Below, piece by piece: positions 1-8,177 of a stretch of DNA of 21,903 bases (positions are counted from its first letter, which is position 1; each line of letters begins with the position of its first letter). The stretch is from Clostridium sp. CAG:389. GTDB taxonomy: Bacteria > Bacillota > Clostridia > TANB77 > CAG-508. Location: assembly GCA_000438255.1 (NCBI GenBank), contig FR901896.1, forward strand, positions 1 through 21,903, read 5' to 3'. Below the pieces are notes generated by a model. The model made no database searches. It had not been told where the DNA came from and was given only the letters and a program-made list of their open reading frames with translations. A program made the translations under genes and the position numbers.

Positions 1-84
1 AAACGGTTCAATTTTCAAAAACATATAGCTAACTAAAACATACAAGAAATTTTTATTGAATTATAATTATATAATCAAAAAATC

Positions 85-91
85 AGGAGGT
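85..91 (+). promoter_or_regulatory. Ribosome binding site of rsmB
   Basis: AGGAGGT lies 5 bases before the ATG at 97, an almost perfect anti-16S match. It fixes the rsmB start. I see no convincing promoter in the 96 bases upstream, so rsmB may be read from a gene outside the window. Confidence 0.8.
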
Positions 92-96
92 AAAAA

Positions 97-1410
97 ATGA
101 TTGATAAAACGAGAGAAGTAGCACTAAAAGTATTATATAAAATAGATAAAGAACAAGCATATTCGAACATAGAATTAAATGAACAAATAAGACAAAATAG
201 AAAAAACTTAGATGAAAAAGACATAGGATTAATTTCGGAACTTGTATATGGAGTAACAACATGGAGATTAACACTAGATGAAATAATAAAAAAATACTCA
301 AAAATAAAATTAAAAAAAATATCACCATGGATAATAAATATTTTAAGAATGGGAATATATCAAATAATATTTTTAGACAAAATTCCAAAATCAGCAGCAG
401 TAAATGAAAGTGTAAATTTAGCTAAAAGATATGGGCATTCTTCAAGCTCAAATTTTGTAAATGCGATTCTAAGAAAAGTGGAAAAAACAGATTATGATGA
501 TTTTTTTGAGATTGAAGACGATATAGATAGAATTTCTAAAACAACATCTATGCCTAAATGGATTGTTGAAGAATTAGTTAAAGAAAATGGTATAAAAATA
601 GCAGAACAAATTTGTAAAAACTCTAATTTAAAACCAAACATTACAATAAGAGTTAATAGATTAAAAATAGCAAAAAAAGAATTAATACAAAAATTAGAAC
701 AAAAAGGAATAGAATGCAAAGAACCAGAAAATGAAGAAATGAATACACAAGATTTTTTGATTTTAAGTAAAGTTAAAAATATTGAGAATTTACAAGAATT
801 TAAAGACGGATTTTTTACAATTCAAGATTTGTCAGCAGGTCAAACAGCAAAAATATTAGATCCTAGACCAGTAGAGATGGTATTAGATGCTTGTTCTGCA
901 CCAGGAGGAAAAACAACATATTTAGCTGAACTAATGGAAAATAAAGGCAAAATAAAAGCTTGGGATATTCATGAACATAGAACGAAACTAGTTGAACAAA
1001 ATGCTAATAGACTGGGAATAAACATAATAGAAACACAAGTTAAAGATGCAACACAATATGACAAAAATTTAGATGAAAAATTTGATAAAATCTTATTGGA
1101 TGTACCTTGCTTAGGTATAGGAGTTATAAAAAGAAAACCTGATATAAAATGGCAAAGAAAACCAGAAGATATAGAAGAAATTACATTAATTCAAAGAAAA
1201 ATATTAGAGAATTGTTCTAAATATTTGAAAAAAGGTGGCACATTAGTTTATTCAACATGCAGTATTTTAAAAGAAGAAAATGAAGAAATTGTGATAAAGT
1301 TTTTAAGTGAAAATAAGCAATTTGAAATTGATGGTGAAAATATGGTGAACATACTACCAAATAAGGAAAAAGATGGCTTTTTTATTTGCAAAATATATAG
1401 AAAAAAATAA
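97..1410 (+). CDS. rsmB: 16S rRNA (cytosine-5)-methyltransferase RsmB
   Basis: This enzyme transfers a methyl group from S-adenosylmethionine to C5 of a cytosine in 16S rRNA (C967 in E. coli numbering). The 437 residues match the family length. Residues 1 to about 135 form the NusB-like RNA-binding domain. The methyltransferase domain follows, with the SAM-binding motif SAPGGKT near residue 267, motif IV DVPCLGIG with Cys338, and motif VI STCS with the nucleophile Cys388. Motif IV has Leu where PCSG is more common; this does not touch a catalytic residue. The gene stands apart from the pilus operon by 165 bases that carry a new promoter. In other low-GC Gram-positives rsmB often sits near fmt, def or prpC; those would lie outside the window. 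Function is called from motifs and is secure. Confidence 0.95.
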   Translation: MIDKTREVALKVLYKIDKEQAYSNIELNEQIRQNRKNLDEKDIGLISELVYGVTTWRLTLDEIIKKYSKIKLKKISPWIINILRMGIYQIIFLDKIPKSAAVNESVNLAKRYGHSSSSNFVNAILRKVEKTDYDDFFEIEDDIDRISKTTSMPKWIVEELVKENGIKIAEQICKNSNLKPNITIRVNRLKIAKKELIQKLEQKGIECKEPENEEMNTQDFLILSKVKNIENLQEFKDGFFTIQDLSAGQTAKILDPRPVEMVLDACSAPGGKTTYLAELMENKGKIKAWDIHEHRTKLVEQNANRLGINIIETQVKDATQYDKNLDEKFDKILLDVPCLGIGVIKRKPDIKWQRKPEDIEEITLIQRKILENCSKYLKKGGTLVYSTCSILKEENEEIVIKFLSENKQFEIDGENMVNILPNKEKDGFFICKIYRKK

Positions 1411-1467
1411 AATATTACAGCAATATTACAAAAAGATTACATTTATATTATAAATCAATAAAATCTA

Positions 1468-1495
1468 TTGACTTTTTTCTCAAAAACGGTAAAAT
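1468..1495 (+). promoter_or_regulatory. Sigma-A-type promoter of the pilus operon
   Basis: TTGACT at 1468-1473 and TAAAAT at 1490-1495 are separated by 16 bases. The predicted transcript would start near 1502 and carry a leader of about 70 bases before the pilMN start. It is the best-scoring promoter by eye upstream of the pilus genes and suggests that they form their own transcription unit. Called from consensus only. Confidence 0.65.
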
Positions 1496-1575
1496 AAAAG
1501 AGAAATTGATAATAATTTGTTAGAAATAATGAATGTAATATTAATGATTAGATATGAAATTTAAAAGGAGAAGAA

Positions 1576-3195
1576 ATGTCAACTTGTTTAGGATTGTATA
1601 TAGAAGAAAATTTAATTAAATATGCAAAAGTGTCAAAAGATCATGATCAAGTAAAAGTTGAATCATTTGGTGTAAAATTTTATGAAAATATAGATCAGAC
1701 AATAAAACAAATAGTTGAAGAAACTTATAGTTACAAAACACCAATAAGTATAAATTTGTCAGAAGAAATGTACAATTATTTTCAAGTATTTGCTTTATTG
1801 AACAAAAAGGATTTACCAAAAGCTATAAATACAGAGTTCGAGTCTTACTGTGCTGATAAAAACTATAATCCAAATGTATTTGAAACAAGATATGCTATTA
1901 CTCCAAATACACAAGACAAAGACAAATTGAAAGTAATACATGTTAGCGAAAATAAAATTGAACTTAATAAGATTCTTCAAAAATTTGCGTCATATAAGTT
2001 ACAAAATGTTATGCCGGTATCTATGTCAATACCTAGCGTGACAGAATTAGATAAAAAAGAAAATGCTTTAATAGTTAATATTGAAGAAAATACGACTATA
2101 ACAACTATTATTGATCAAAATATATATAATATAACAAAAATAGATATTGGAAGTAAAGAAATCTTAGACAAAATAAATGTTAAAGAAAATTCTTATCAAA
2201 AAGCTTATGAAATATGCAAAGAAACAACAATATATACTTCTGAGGGAAAAGAACTAACAGATACAGAAGCAAACTATTTAGAAGATATAATGCCAACTTT
2301 ATATGAAATAGTTGGACAAATAAGAAAAGTTATGAATGAAAGCTTGGACAAAATAGACAAAGTATATATAACAGGAACAGGAGCTTTAATAAATAATGTA
2401 GACTTATATTTTGAAGAATATTTAGAAGATGTAAGATGCGAAATTTTGAAACCAAACTTTATAAAACTTTCACCAGATTTGAACATAAAAGATTATGTTG
2501 AAGTAAATTCAGCAATATCATTAGCCTTATGTGGATTAGGACAAGGAATATCTGGAATGAATTTTAAAAAGAATTCATTAATGGACAAACTTCCTGAATT
2601 ATTAACAATAGAAGTAGGAACAAAAAAATCACAAGTAGGAAGAAAAAATCCACCTAAGATGTTAACTGTTGATTTTGGAGAACCATTAGACAGAATTGAA
2701 AAAAATATGTTAAGAAGTCTAAGCGGATTAGTTTTAATATTAGTTGTTTATTGTGGATTTTCTATTTTAATTAAAAACCAAATAGAAGTGAAAAATAAAG
2801 AAGCAGATGAATCTATTAAAAGTACAACTGCTCAAATTTCATTAGTGAGTCAAGATATTCAAAGTTTACAAAATAAAACAAATGAATATACTAATAAAAT
2901 TAATAATTTAAATCAGCTTAATCAAGAAATAGAAGAAAATAATAAAACTAAAAAAGCTATACCTAATTTATTAAATAGATTAATGTATGTTATGCCTAGT
3001 GAAGTTCAATTAACTTCAATTCAAAATTCAACATCAACACATATTGTAATACAAGCTCAATCAACAAGCTATGCTCAATTAGGATACTTAACAGCTAGTA
3101 TAAAAACAAATGGAATACTTCAAAATGTTATATCAACTTCTGGGCAAAAAGAAAATAATTTAGTAACTATAAAGATAGAAGGTGATTTACCATGA
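1576..3195 (+). CDS. pilMN: PilM-PilN fusion, type IV pilus inner-membrane platform
   Basis: The 539-residue protein joins a cytoplasmic PilM-like actin-fold domain (residues 1 to about 330) to a PilN-like part. The PilN part has a linker, one membrane segment near residues 380-398 (LSGLVLILVVYCGFSILI), a coiled coil rich in Gln/Asn (about 400-465) and a C-terminal PilN ferredoxin-like domain. PilM normally binds the N-terminal peptide of PilN and couples it to PilB and PilC; the fusion makes that contact permanent. A pilMN fusion is known in Clostridioides difficile. The N-terminal phosphate loop, usually DIGSSSIK, reads YIEENLIK here, so nucleotide binding may be weak, while VYITGTGALINN (about residues 262-273) resembles the second nucleotide motif. 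AAAGGAG precedes the ATG. The stop overlaps the pilO start by 4 bases, which implies translational coupling. Confidence 0.85.
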   Translation: MSTCLGLYIEENLIKYAKVSKDHDQVKVESFGVKFYENIDQTIKQIVEETYSYKTPISINLSEEMYNYFQVFALLNKKDLPKAINTEFESYCADKNYNPNVFETRYAITPNTQDKDKLKVIHVSENKIELNKILQKFASYKLQNVMPVSMSIPSVTELDKKENALIVNIEENTTITTIIDQNIYNITKIDIGSKEILDKINVKENSYQKAYEICKETTIYTSEGKELTDTEANYLEDIMPTLYEIVGQIRKVMNESLDKIDKVYITGTGALINNVDLYFEEYLEDVRCEILKPNFIKLSPDLNIKDYVEVNSAISLALCGLGQGISGMNFKKNSLMDKLPELLTIEVGTKKSQVGRKNPPKMLTVDFGEPLDRIEKNMLRSLSGLVLILVVYCGFSILIKNQIEVKNKEADESIKSTTAQISLVSQDIQSLQNKTNEYTNKINNLNQLNQEIEENNKTKKAIPNLLNRLMYVMPSEVQLTSIQNSTSTHIVIQAQSTSYAQLGYLTASIKTNGILQNVISTSGQKENNLVTIKIEGDLP

Positions 3196-3926
3196 AAAAG
3201 TTGTTAATAGGTATTATAATAGTATTAATTCTTATATTGACTGGAATAACAATTGTAAAAGGATTTCAAATTGGTTCAGTTGAAATACTTGGAATAATGA
3301 ACATAAAGGATGAAAATGAAAAATTAGATACAACAGTAAAAAAAGCAACAAAATTGGCTAGTACAGATTATCAACAAAAGATTGATGAATTAAATTCTGC
3401 TTTGAAAAAATTAGAATCAGAAAAGACTAGTTATGAAGATTTGGTAAATGTAAGTACAGAAAGCCAAGTAGAATCAGCAAACCAAATTTATAATAATACA
3501 ATAGATTTTCTTTGGGTAAGAATAGAAAACCATGCAAAAAGTGAAGGAGTAACAATGAAAATACTTGTTACTAGAAGTTCATCAGGAGCTGAAAATGCTT
3601 ATGATTTAAACTTTACTGCAACAGGAACTTATACAGGTATAGAAGAATTTGTTACAGGTATAGAAGATGACTCTAAATTAGGATTTAAGATAGAAAACTT
3701 TTCTATGGTAGCATCTTCAAATAATGGTGAAGAAGTTGAAGCAACATTTGTATGTAAAAATATTACTATAAAAGGATTATCTAATTCAACTGTAACTACT
3801 ACAACTACACAGGTAGATACAACAAATACAACAAATACAAATTCATCAGATACAAATTCATCAGATACAAATTCTATTCAAAACAATATAACAAATACAG
3901 AAAATGTAAATAATATTGAAAAATAA
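3192..3926 (+). CDS. pilO: PilO-like type IV pilus assembly protein
   Basis: The 244-residue protein has one N-terminal membrane helix (about residues 3-23) and a coiled coil (about 40-90). Its C-terminal domain contains the PilO-like stretch TGIEEFVTGIEDD, followed by a low-complexity Thr/Asn/Ser tail (about 198-244). PilO pairs with PilN in the periplasm-equivalent space and forms the alignment ring around PilC. The assignment rests on architecture and on its place directly after pilMN, with an ATGA overlap. The tail is encoded by short tandem repeats and probably varies in length between strains; tails like this often cross the peptidoglycan. No alternative family fits better. Confidence 0.75.
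   Translation: MKKLLIGIIIVLILILTGITIVKGFQIGSVEILGIMNIKDENEKLDTTVKKATKLASTDYQQKIDELNSALKKLESEKTSYEDLVNVSTESQVESANQIYNNTIDFLWVRIENHAKSEGVTMKILVTRSSSGAENAYDLNFTATGTYTGIEEFVTGIEDDSKLGFKIENFSMVASSNNGEEVEATFVCKNITIKGLSNSTVTTTTTQVDTTNTTNTNSSDTNSSDTNSIQNNITNTENVNNIEK
3820..3874 (+). repeat. Tandem repeats in the pilO tail
   Basis: A 9-base unit (AACAAATAC) occurs twice, followed by a 15-base unit (ACAAATTCATCAGAT) at 3837-3851 and 3852-3866 and half of a third copy to 3874. Both unit lengths are multiples of three, so slippage would add or remove residues (NSSDT units) without changing frame. Confidence 0.8.
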
Positions 3927-3947
3927 TAAAAAAGGAGGAGTGATGAA

Positions 3948-4382
3948 TTGATGGCAAAAAATATTATAAAAGAAATAATTATATTTTTACTATTAACATT
4001 GGCAATTATATTAATATTAGGAGTTTTACTTTATAAATATGTTCCAAGTAACAAAATAATACCAGAAACAATTTCATATACTACCTCTGAAAATGTAAAA
4101 ACTGAAATACAAACAGATGAAAGTGTTGATACTTCTGAGGTTGTTGTTACATATCAGATTGATTCAACAGATTTAAGTAATTATAAAAGAATACAAGAAT
4201 ATGTTCCAGGAAAGAAAAATCCATTTGCAACAACTGCACAAGAAACAACAGGACAAAATCCAAGTAGCGAAAATACAAATGGAAATATAAATTCTACTAC
4301 TAATACAGGTAATAGTTCTTCAAACACGAATACAACCAATAATACTAATAAAGGGTATTTGCCTGATAAAGGGACAAAATAA
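3948..4382 (+). CDS. PilP-like membrane-anchored pilus protein
   Basis: This 144-residue protein has an N-terminal membrane helix (about residues 8-30), then a short extracytoplasmic part and a Ser/Thr/Asn-rich tail (about 95-138). The segment YVPGKKNPFA (about 86-95) resembles the xxxNPF/DPF motif of PilP proteins, which bind PilN/PilO in Gram-negative pili. Order after pilMN and pilO agrees with that. PilP normally contacts the PilQ secretin, and none is present here or expected in a single-membrane cell, so the role may be confined to the platform. GGAGG at 3934-3938 sits 9 bases from a TTG at 3948 and 12 from an ATG at 3951. Either could be the start; the ATG would make the product one residue shorter. 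PilP homology is an inference from one motif plus position. Confidence 0.55.
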   Translation: MMAKNIIKEIIIFLLLTLAIILILGVLLYKYVPSNKIIPETISYTTSENVKTEIQTDESVDTSEVVVTYQIDSTDLSNYKRIQEYVPGKKNPFATTAQETTGQNPSSENTNGNINSTTNTGNSSSNTNTTNNTNKGYLPDKGTK

Positions 4383-4448
4383 AATTAGTTATTAACATTA
4401 TATTTATTTTTATAAATATAGTATATATATATTATATCAAAAGAAAAA

Positions 4449-4454
4449 GGGGGG
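4449..4454 (+). promoter_or_regulatory. Unusual six-G ribosome binding site of the short pilin
   Basis: A run of six G precedes the pilin ATG by 10 bases, instead of the AGGAGG used by most neighbours. It can still pair with the anti-Shine-Dalgarno through G:U pairs. It follows an AT-only leader (4383-4448) containing an 8-bp inverted repeat, ATATTTAT/ATAAATAT, at 4400-4419. I see no confident separate promoter there. Confidence 0.5.
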
Positions 4455-4464
4455 AAAAGATACA

Positions 4465-4686
4465 ATGAAAAGACAAAACGGTATTACATTAGTTGCATTA
4501 GTAATAACAATAATCATATTATTAATATTAGCTGGTATTTCAATAGCTTCTTTAACAAACCAAGGATTATTCACAAATGCTAAAAAAGCTGGAAATGCTA
4601 CAAACGAAGCAACAAAATTAGAACAAAACAGATTAACAGAATATGAAACAGAAATGAACAAATATTTACCAAACGATGTAAAATAG
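4465..4686 (+). CDS. pilA: Short type IV pilin, probable major pilin
   Basis: The 73-residue prepilin has a short basic leader (MKRQNG) cut after Gly6, giving a 67-residue mature protein that starts ITLVALVITIIILLILAG. This is the hydrophobic assembly helix, followed by an amphipathic continuation rich in Lys, Glu and Asn. There is almost no globular domain, which recalls the short PilA of Geobacter. Residue 5 of the mature protein is Ala, not the Glu conserved in most type IV pilins. A hairpin follows at once, separating it from pilD, which would suit a highly expressed subunit. The first ~60 residues are nearly the same as the start of the large pilin at 12995. Called as major pilin from size and operon place; a minor role cannot be excluded. 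Confidence 0.8.
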   Translation: MKRQNGITLVALVITIIILLILAGISIASLTNQGLFTNAKKAGNATNEATKLEQNRLTEYETEMNKYLPNDVK

Positions 4687-4723
4687 TTAGATAAATATTA
4701 TATATAGTTTTATATAATCAAAC

Positions 4724-4758
4724 AAAGGCATATGCATAATAAATATGTATATGCCTTT
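4724..4758 (+). terminator. Hairpin after the short pilin gene, partial terminator
   Basis: Two 15-base arms (AAAGGCATATGCATA and its near-complement at 4744-4758) pair with one G:U and a 5-base loop. Only four T follow, so it may let some transcription through to pilD, or protect the 3' end of a shorter pilin mRNA. Either would raise pilin relative to the downstream assembly proteins. Confidence 0.6.
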
Positions 4759-4787
4759 TATAAAAATAAATGAAGTAGGAAAAGGAA

Positions 4788-5597
4788 ATGGAGATATTTT
4801 TTTATATTATAATTTTTATGATTGGAATAACTTTTGGAAGTTTTTATACATTAGCAGTATATAGAATTCCAAAGGGACAAGACATTGTACATACACATTC
4901 ATATTGCCCAAAATGCAATCACAAATTAAATATATTTGATTTGATACCAATATTTAGTTATATATTTTTAGGCGGAAAATGTAGATATTGTAAACAAAAA
5001 ATAAGACCAAGATATTTAATATTGGAAGCAACATCAGGTTTCTTTTTTGTGGTAATGGCAATTTTAATGGGATTAGGTATCTATAATTTAGATAAATTTA
5101 TAATAATAGAATATGTATTTTTTGTTTTATATTTCACATTTATTGTACTTATGGCTGGAATAGATAAAGAATATAGAACAATAAATAAGCCAGTATTAAT
5201 GTATGGTGTAATAATTTCAATTATGTATATAATATATCTATACATAATAGAAAAAACTAGTATATATAGATATGTTATATATTTAGCTTTATTTCTAATA
5301 TTATTACTACTAGATACAATTAAACTAAAAAAACATGCTCAAAATAGTTATTTATATTCAATATTAATGGTAATTATAATAATGGCAATATTTACAGGAG
5401 AATATATAACACTAAATTCAATAATTATAACATTGATAGTAATAGCATTTGTATTAATATGTAAAATGACTAATAAAAATAAGAATGTAAAAACAGAAAA
5501 ACAATATAGTAAACAATTAAAAATAGGATTATATTTAGCATTATCTGATATTGTTTGTCTAATGCTATCATTAGCATTAACATATTTAATGCCTTAG
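4788..5597 (+). CDS. pilD: Prepilin peptidase PilD (A24 family), divergent
   Basis: PilD cleaves the leader of prepilins on the cytoplasmic face and methylates the new N-terminus. The 269-residue protein has the N-terminal FGSF...YRIP signature (about residues 16-28) and two CxxC pairs (Cys40/43 and Cys65/68) typical of the zinc-bound N-terminal domain. About seven hydrophobic membrane segments follow. One catalytic Asp is clear in AGIDKEYR (Asp126). The second active-site motif, GxGD in the family, is not present: the only candidate is LLLLDTIK with Asp176, which keeps an Asp but none of the glycines. The enzyme is therefore divergent, perhaps active with altered geometry or perhaps impaired. 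Its place directly after the pilin supports the name. Confidence 0.85.
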   Translation: MEIFFYIIIFMIGITFGSFYTLAVYRIPKGQDIVHTHSYCPKCNHKLNIFDLIPIFSYIFLGGKCRYCKQKIRPRYLILEATSGFFFVVMAILMGLGIYNLDKFIIIEYVFFVLYFTFIVLMAGIDKEYRTINKPVLMYGVIISIMYIIYLYIIEKTSIYRYVIYLALFLILLLLDTIKLKKHAQNSYLYSILMVIIIMAIFTGEYITLNSIIITLIVIAFVLICKMTNKNKNVKTEKQYSKQLKIGLYLALSDIVCLMLSLALTYLMP

Positions 5598-5613
5598 GAA
5601 GGAATGAAATTAA

Positions 5614-6045
5614 ATGTCAATAAAAGATGAAAAAGGATTAACAGGAGTTGATATAGCAATATCATTAATTATAATAACGATATTTATAGCAATGATTGCA
5701 AATTTAATAGCAACAACTAATTTAACTTCACAAGATGCCCAAAGAAAATCAATTGCAACATCATATGCAATACAAGAAATCGAAAAGATAAAAGCAAAAG
5801 GATATGTAAGTGATTATAATTCAAAAGGTATTACAAGTGAAGAAATATTAAATGAAGAAGACATTTATAATAATTCGGAATTTACAGGTTATCATAAAAA
5901 AATTTCTATAAAAGATTACGTACTTATAGTAAATGATACCACTAAACAAAAAGATGTAGTAAAAGAAATAACAGTAGAAATTTCGTATAAATTAGGAAAT
6001 AAAGAAAAAAATGTAAAAATTTCCACATATATTGCGAAGGAGTAA
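5614..6045 (+). CDS. Minor pilin/pseudopilin (PilV/GspI-like)
   Basis: The 143-residue protein starts with the leader MSIKDEKG, a predicted cut after Gly8, and a hydrophobic helix (LTGVDIAISLIIITIFIAMI). The C-terminal part is about 110 residues with beta-strand-like alternation. The mature residue 5 is Asp, the only acidic +5 residue among the four pilin-like proteins in this window. A Gly-Val-Asp motif in place of TLxE and the following 'QEIEKIKA' stretch resemble GspI/PilV-type minor pilins. Those usually cap the filament or start its assembly. The ribosome site of the next gene overlaps its end, so the two are probably made together. Confidence 0.75.
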   Translation: MSIKDEKGLTGVDIAISLIIITIFIAMIANLIATTNLTSQDAQRKSIATSYAIQEIEKIKAKGYVSDYNSKGITSEEILNEEDIYNNSEFTGYHKKISIKDYVLIVNDTTKQKDVVKEITVEISYKLGNKEKNVKISTYIAKE

Positions 6046-6048
6046 AAA

Positions 6049-6484
6049 ATGAAAGGTAACAAAGGTATAACATTAACATCATTAATTATTTATATAATTG
6101 GAATGATGATTGTTGTTGCACTAATATCAACATTAACGACATTTTTTTCTAAAAATATTAAAATGAGTGATATAAATAGCAATACAAAGCAATATACAAA
6201 ATTTTCAAGCATATTTTTGGATGAAATAAATGCAAAAGATAATAAAGTTATTAGTTATAAAACAACAGGAGAAGGTTTGAATAAAATAAGTTATATAATT
6301 TTTTCAAGCCGGAAATCAATATACATATATAGGTGAAAATCAGACAATATATAAAAATAAATTTAAAATTTGCGAAGATGTAAAAGACTGTGATTTTACA
6401 TATAATAATTCTACAATTACAGTTAATTTTAAAACAGATAATATGGATTTAACAGGAAGTAATGCAATAAATTATAATTTATAA
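6049..6484 (+). pseudogene. Minor pseudopilin (PilW/ComGF-like) with a 1-base frameshift
   Basis: The reading frame starts with a class III leader (MKGNKG, cut after Gly6) and a hydrophobic helix (ITLTSLIIYIIGMMIVV), and stops early at 6337-6339 after 95 residues. Shifting by one base at the six-T run 6299-6304 opens the frame again until TAA at 6482-6484. It then reads ...ISYIIFQAGNQYTYIGENQ... and gives a 144-residue protein, about the size of its upstream neighbour. The restored tail has the same codon bias as the rest. The lesion could be a real mutation, phase variation by slippage at the T run, ribosomal slippage, or a sequence error. The mature residue 5 is Ser. Family assignment is from size, leader and operon position only. 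Confidence 0.8.
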
Positions 6485-6508
6485 AACATAAGAAAGGATG
6501 AATTTACT

Positions 6509-8155
6509 ATGGAAATGAGAAGAAGATTGCCAATTGGTGTTGAATTGGTAAAAAGAGGTGTTGTAACTGAAACAGATATAGAAAAAGCCTTGGAATATCA
6601 ACGAAATCATCCAAATACTAAATTAGGAGATATATTACATATATTAAATGTGTGTGAAGCTGATATTTTAATACAAAATATAGCCGAGATTTTAGGAGAA
6701 AAAGGTGTTTTATTAACAGGAAACACAATAAAAATAAAACCAACAGACTATCTTTCATTAGATATATGTAAGAAAAATAAATGTGTACCTTTTGAAGTTA
6801 CAAATGGGAAAATAAAAGTATGTTTTACAGATAAGATTGTTAATAATAAAACAGATTCTGTAAAAATGCTGTTACTAAACAAAGGACTTGTTATGGAACA
6901 ATATATCACATTTGAAGATGATATAGATAGAGTTTTAACTTCTTTGGAAGGTGAAACTGCAAATGGTGATATAACAAAAGCAACAACATCAGCAAATACT
7001 TCAATGATAGAATTAATTGATAATATAATAAGAACAGGAATGGAAAAAAGAGCAAGTGATATTCACATTGAGCCATTAGTAAATGAAGTAAGAGTAAGAT
7101 ATAGAATAGATGGAGAATTATTCACTGCTGCTAAAATTCCAAAGGACAAGCAACAACAAGTAATAGGAAGATTAAAAGCTATATCAAATATGCATCAAGA
7201 AAAGCAAGAAGCACAAGATGGTAGAATTTTGTTATATGATGATTATAATATCCGTGTTTCTTCACAACCAAATGTATATGGAGAAAAATTTGTTTTAAGA
7301 TTATTGAAAAAAGATGTAGATATTAGAAATATTTTTGAGTTAGGATATCCAGGAACAGAAGCAGAATTCAAGAAAAGCTTTAATAAGAAAAATAGTATGG
7401 TAATTATTGCTGCACCAACAGGAGCTGGAAAAACAACAACATTATATAGTATAGTTGATTATTTAAATTCACCAGAAATTAATATAACAACAATAGAAGA
7501 CCCAGTAGAAATTAGAATTGATGGATTAAACCAAATAGAAATAGGAAATAAATCAACATTTTCAGGTGCATTAAGAACAGTTCTAAGACAAGACCCTGAC
7601 ATTATTCTACTTGGAGAAATTCGTGATCAAGAAACAGCAGAAATAGCTGTACAAGCTGGACAAACAGGACATTATGTTTTATCTACAATACATACAATAG
7701 ATGCAATAGAAGTAATAAACAGATTAAGAAAAATGGGATTATCTGATTATGATATAGCAAGTACACTTGCAACAACAGTTTCACAAAGATTAGTAAGAAG
7801 AATTTGTCCTGATTGTAGAAGAGAAAGAGAATTCACATCAGAAGAAAAAGAAATTATTACAAAAATAGCTGAAAAATACGGTGAAACAGTTAATTTTGAT
7901 AATGCAAAAACATTTGAGGCAGTAGGATGTAAAAAATGTAATAATATAGGATATTATGGAAGAATAGGTGTTTTTGAAACATTAGATGTATCTGATGAAA
8001 TAAAAGAACTTATTGTAAAAGGTGCATCTACAATAGAAATAAGAAAAAAAGCACAAGAACAAAATTATAAACCATTAGTTATAGATGGAATCAGAAAAAT
8101 AATGAATGGTGAAACAACATTAGAAGAATTAAATAGACAATTAATTTTATATTAA
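6509..8155 (+). CDS. pilB: Type IV pilus extension ATPase PilB
   Basis: PilB is the cytoplasmic hexameric ATPase that drives pilus polymerisation. The 548 residues include an N-terminal MshEN-like region (1 to about 150), which in some PilB/MshE proteins binds cyclic di-GMP, then the secretion ATPase core. The core shows Asp/His box residues (RASDIHIEP, about 179-187), Walker A APTGAGKTTT (302-311), Walker B DPDIILLGEIRD (about 362-373) and the His box (HYVLSTIHT). A tetracysteine zinc site follows (CPDC near 433 and CKKC near 474), a mark that separates PilB from PilT. All catalytic motifs are intact. The ATG at 6509 has AAAGGA 10 bases upstream; the restored pseudopilin frame ends 24 bases before it. 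Confidence 0.96.
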   Translation: MEMRRRLPIGVELVKRGVVTETDIEKALEYQRNHPNTKLGDILHILNVCEADILIQNIAEILGEKGVLLTGNTIKIKPTDYLSLDICKKNKCVPFEVTNGKIKVCFTDKIVNNKTDSVKMLLLNKGLVMEQYITFEDDIDRVLTSLEGETANGDITKATTSANTSMIELIDNIIRTGMEKRASDIHIEPLVNEVRVRYRIDGELFTAAKIPKDKQQQVIGRLKAISNMHQEKQEAQDGRILLYDDYNIRVSSQPNVYGEKFVLRLLKKDVDIRNIFELGYPGTEAEFKKSFNKKNSMVIIAAPTGAGKTTTLYSIVDYLNSPEINITTIEDPVEIRIDGLNQIEIGNKSTFSGALRTVLRQDPDIILLGEIRDQETAEIAVQAGQTGHYVLSTIHTIDAIEVINRLRKMGLSDYDIASTLATTVSQRLVRRICPDCRREREFTSEEKEIITKIAEKYGETVNFDNAKTFEAVGCKKCNNIGYYGRIGVFETLDVSDEIKELIVKGASTIEIRKKAQEQNYKPLVIDGIRKIMNGETTLEELNRQLILY

Positions 8156-8177
8156 ACAAAAGAGAGGGGAATTGACC

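Noticed and set aside
83..388. Minus-strand hydrophobic frames opposite rsmB, the large pilin and other genes
   Set aside because: They are reverse complements of Lys/Asn-rich coding strands, giving Phe/Leu-rich frames without ribosome sites.
1411..1467. Terminator after rsmB
   Set aside because: Only a short AATATT...AATATT inverted repeat with no T-run is present.
4449..4454. Six-G run before the pilin as a phase-variation tract
   Set aside because: Six bases is short for frequent slippage, and it serves as a ribosome site.
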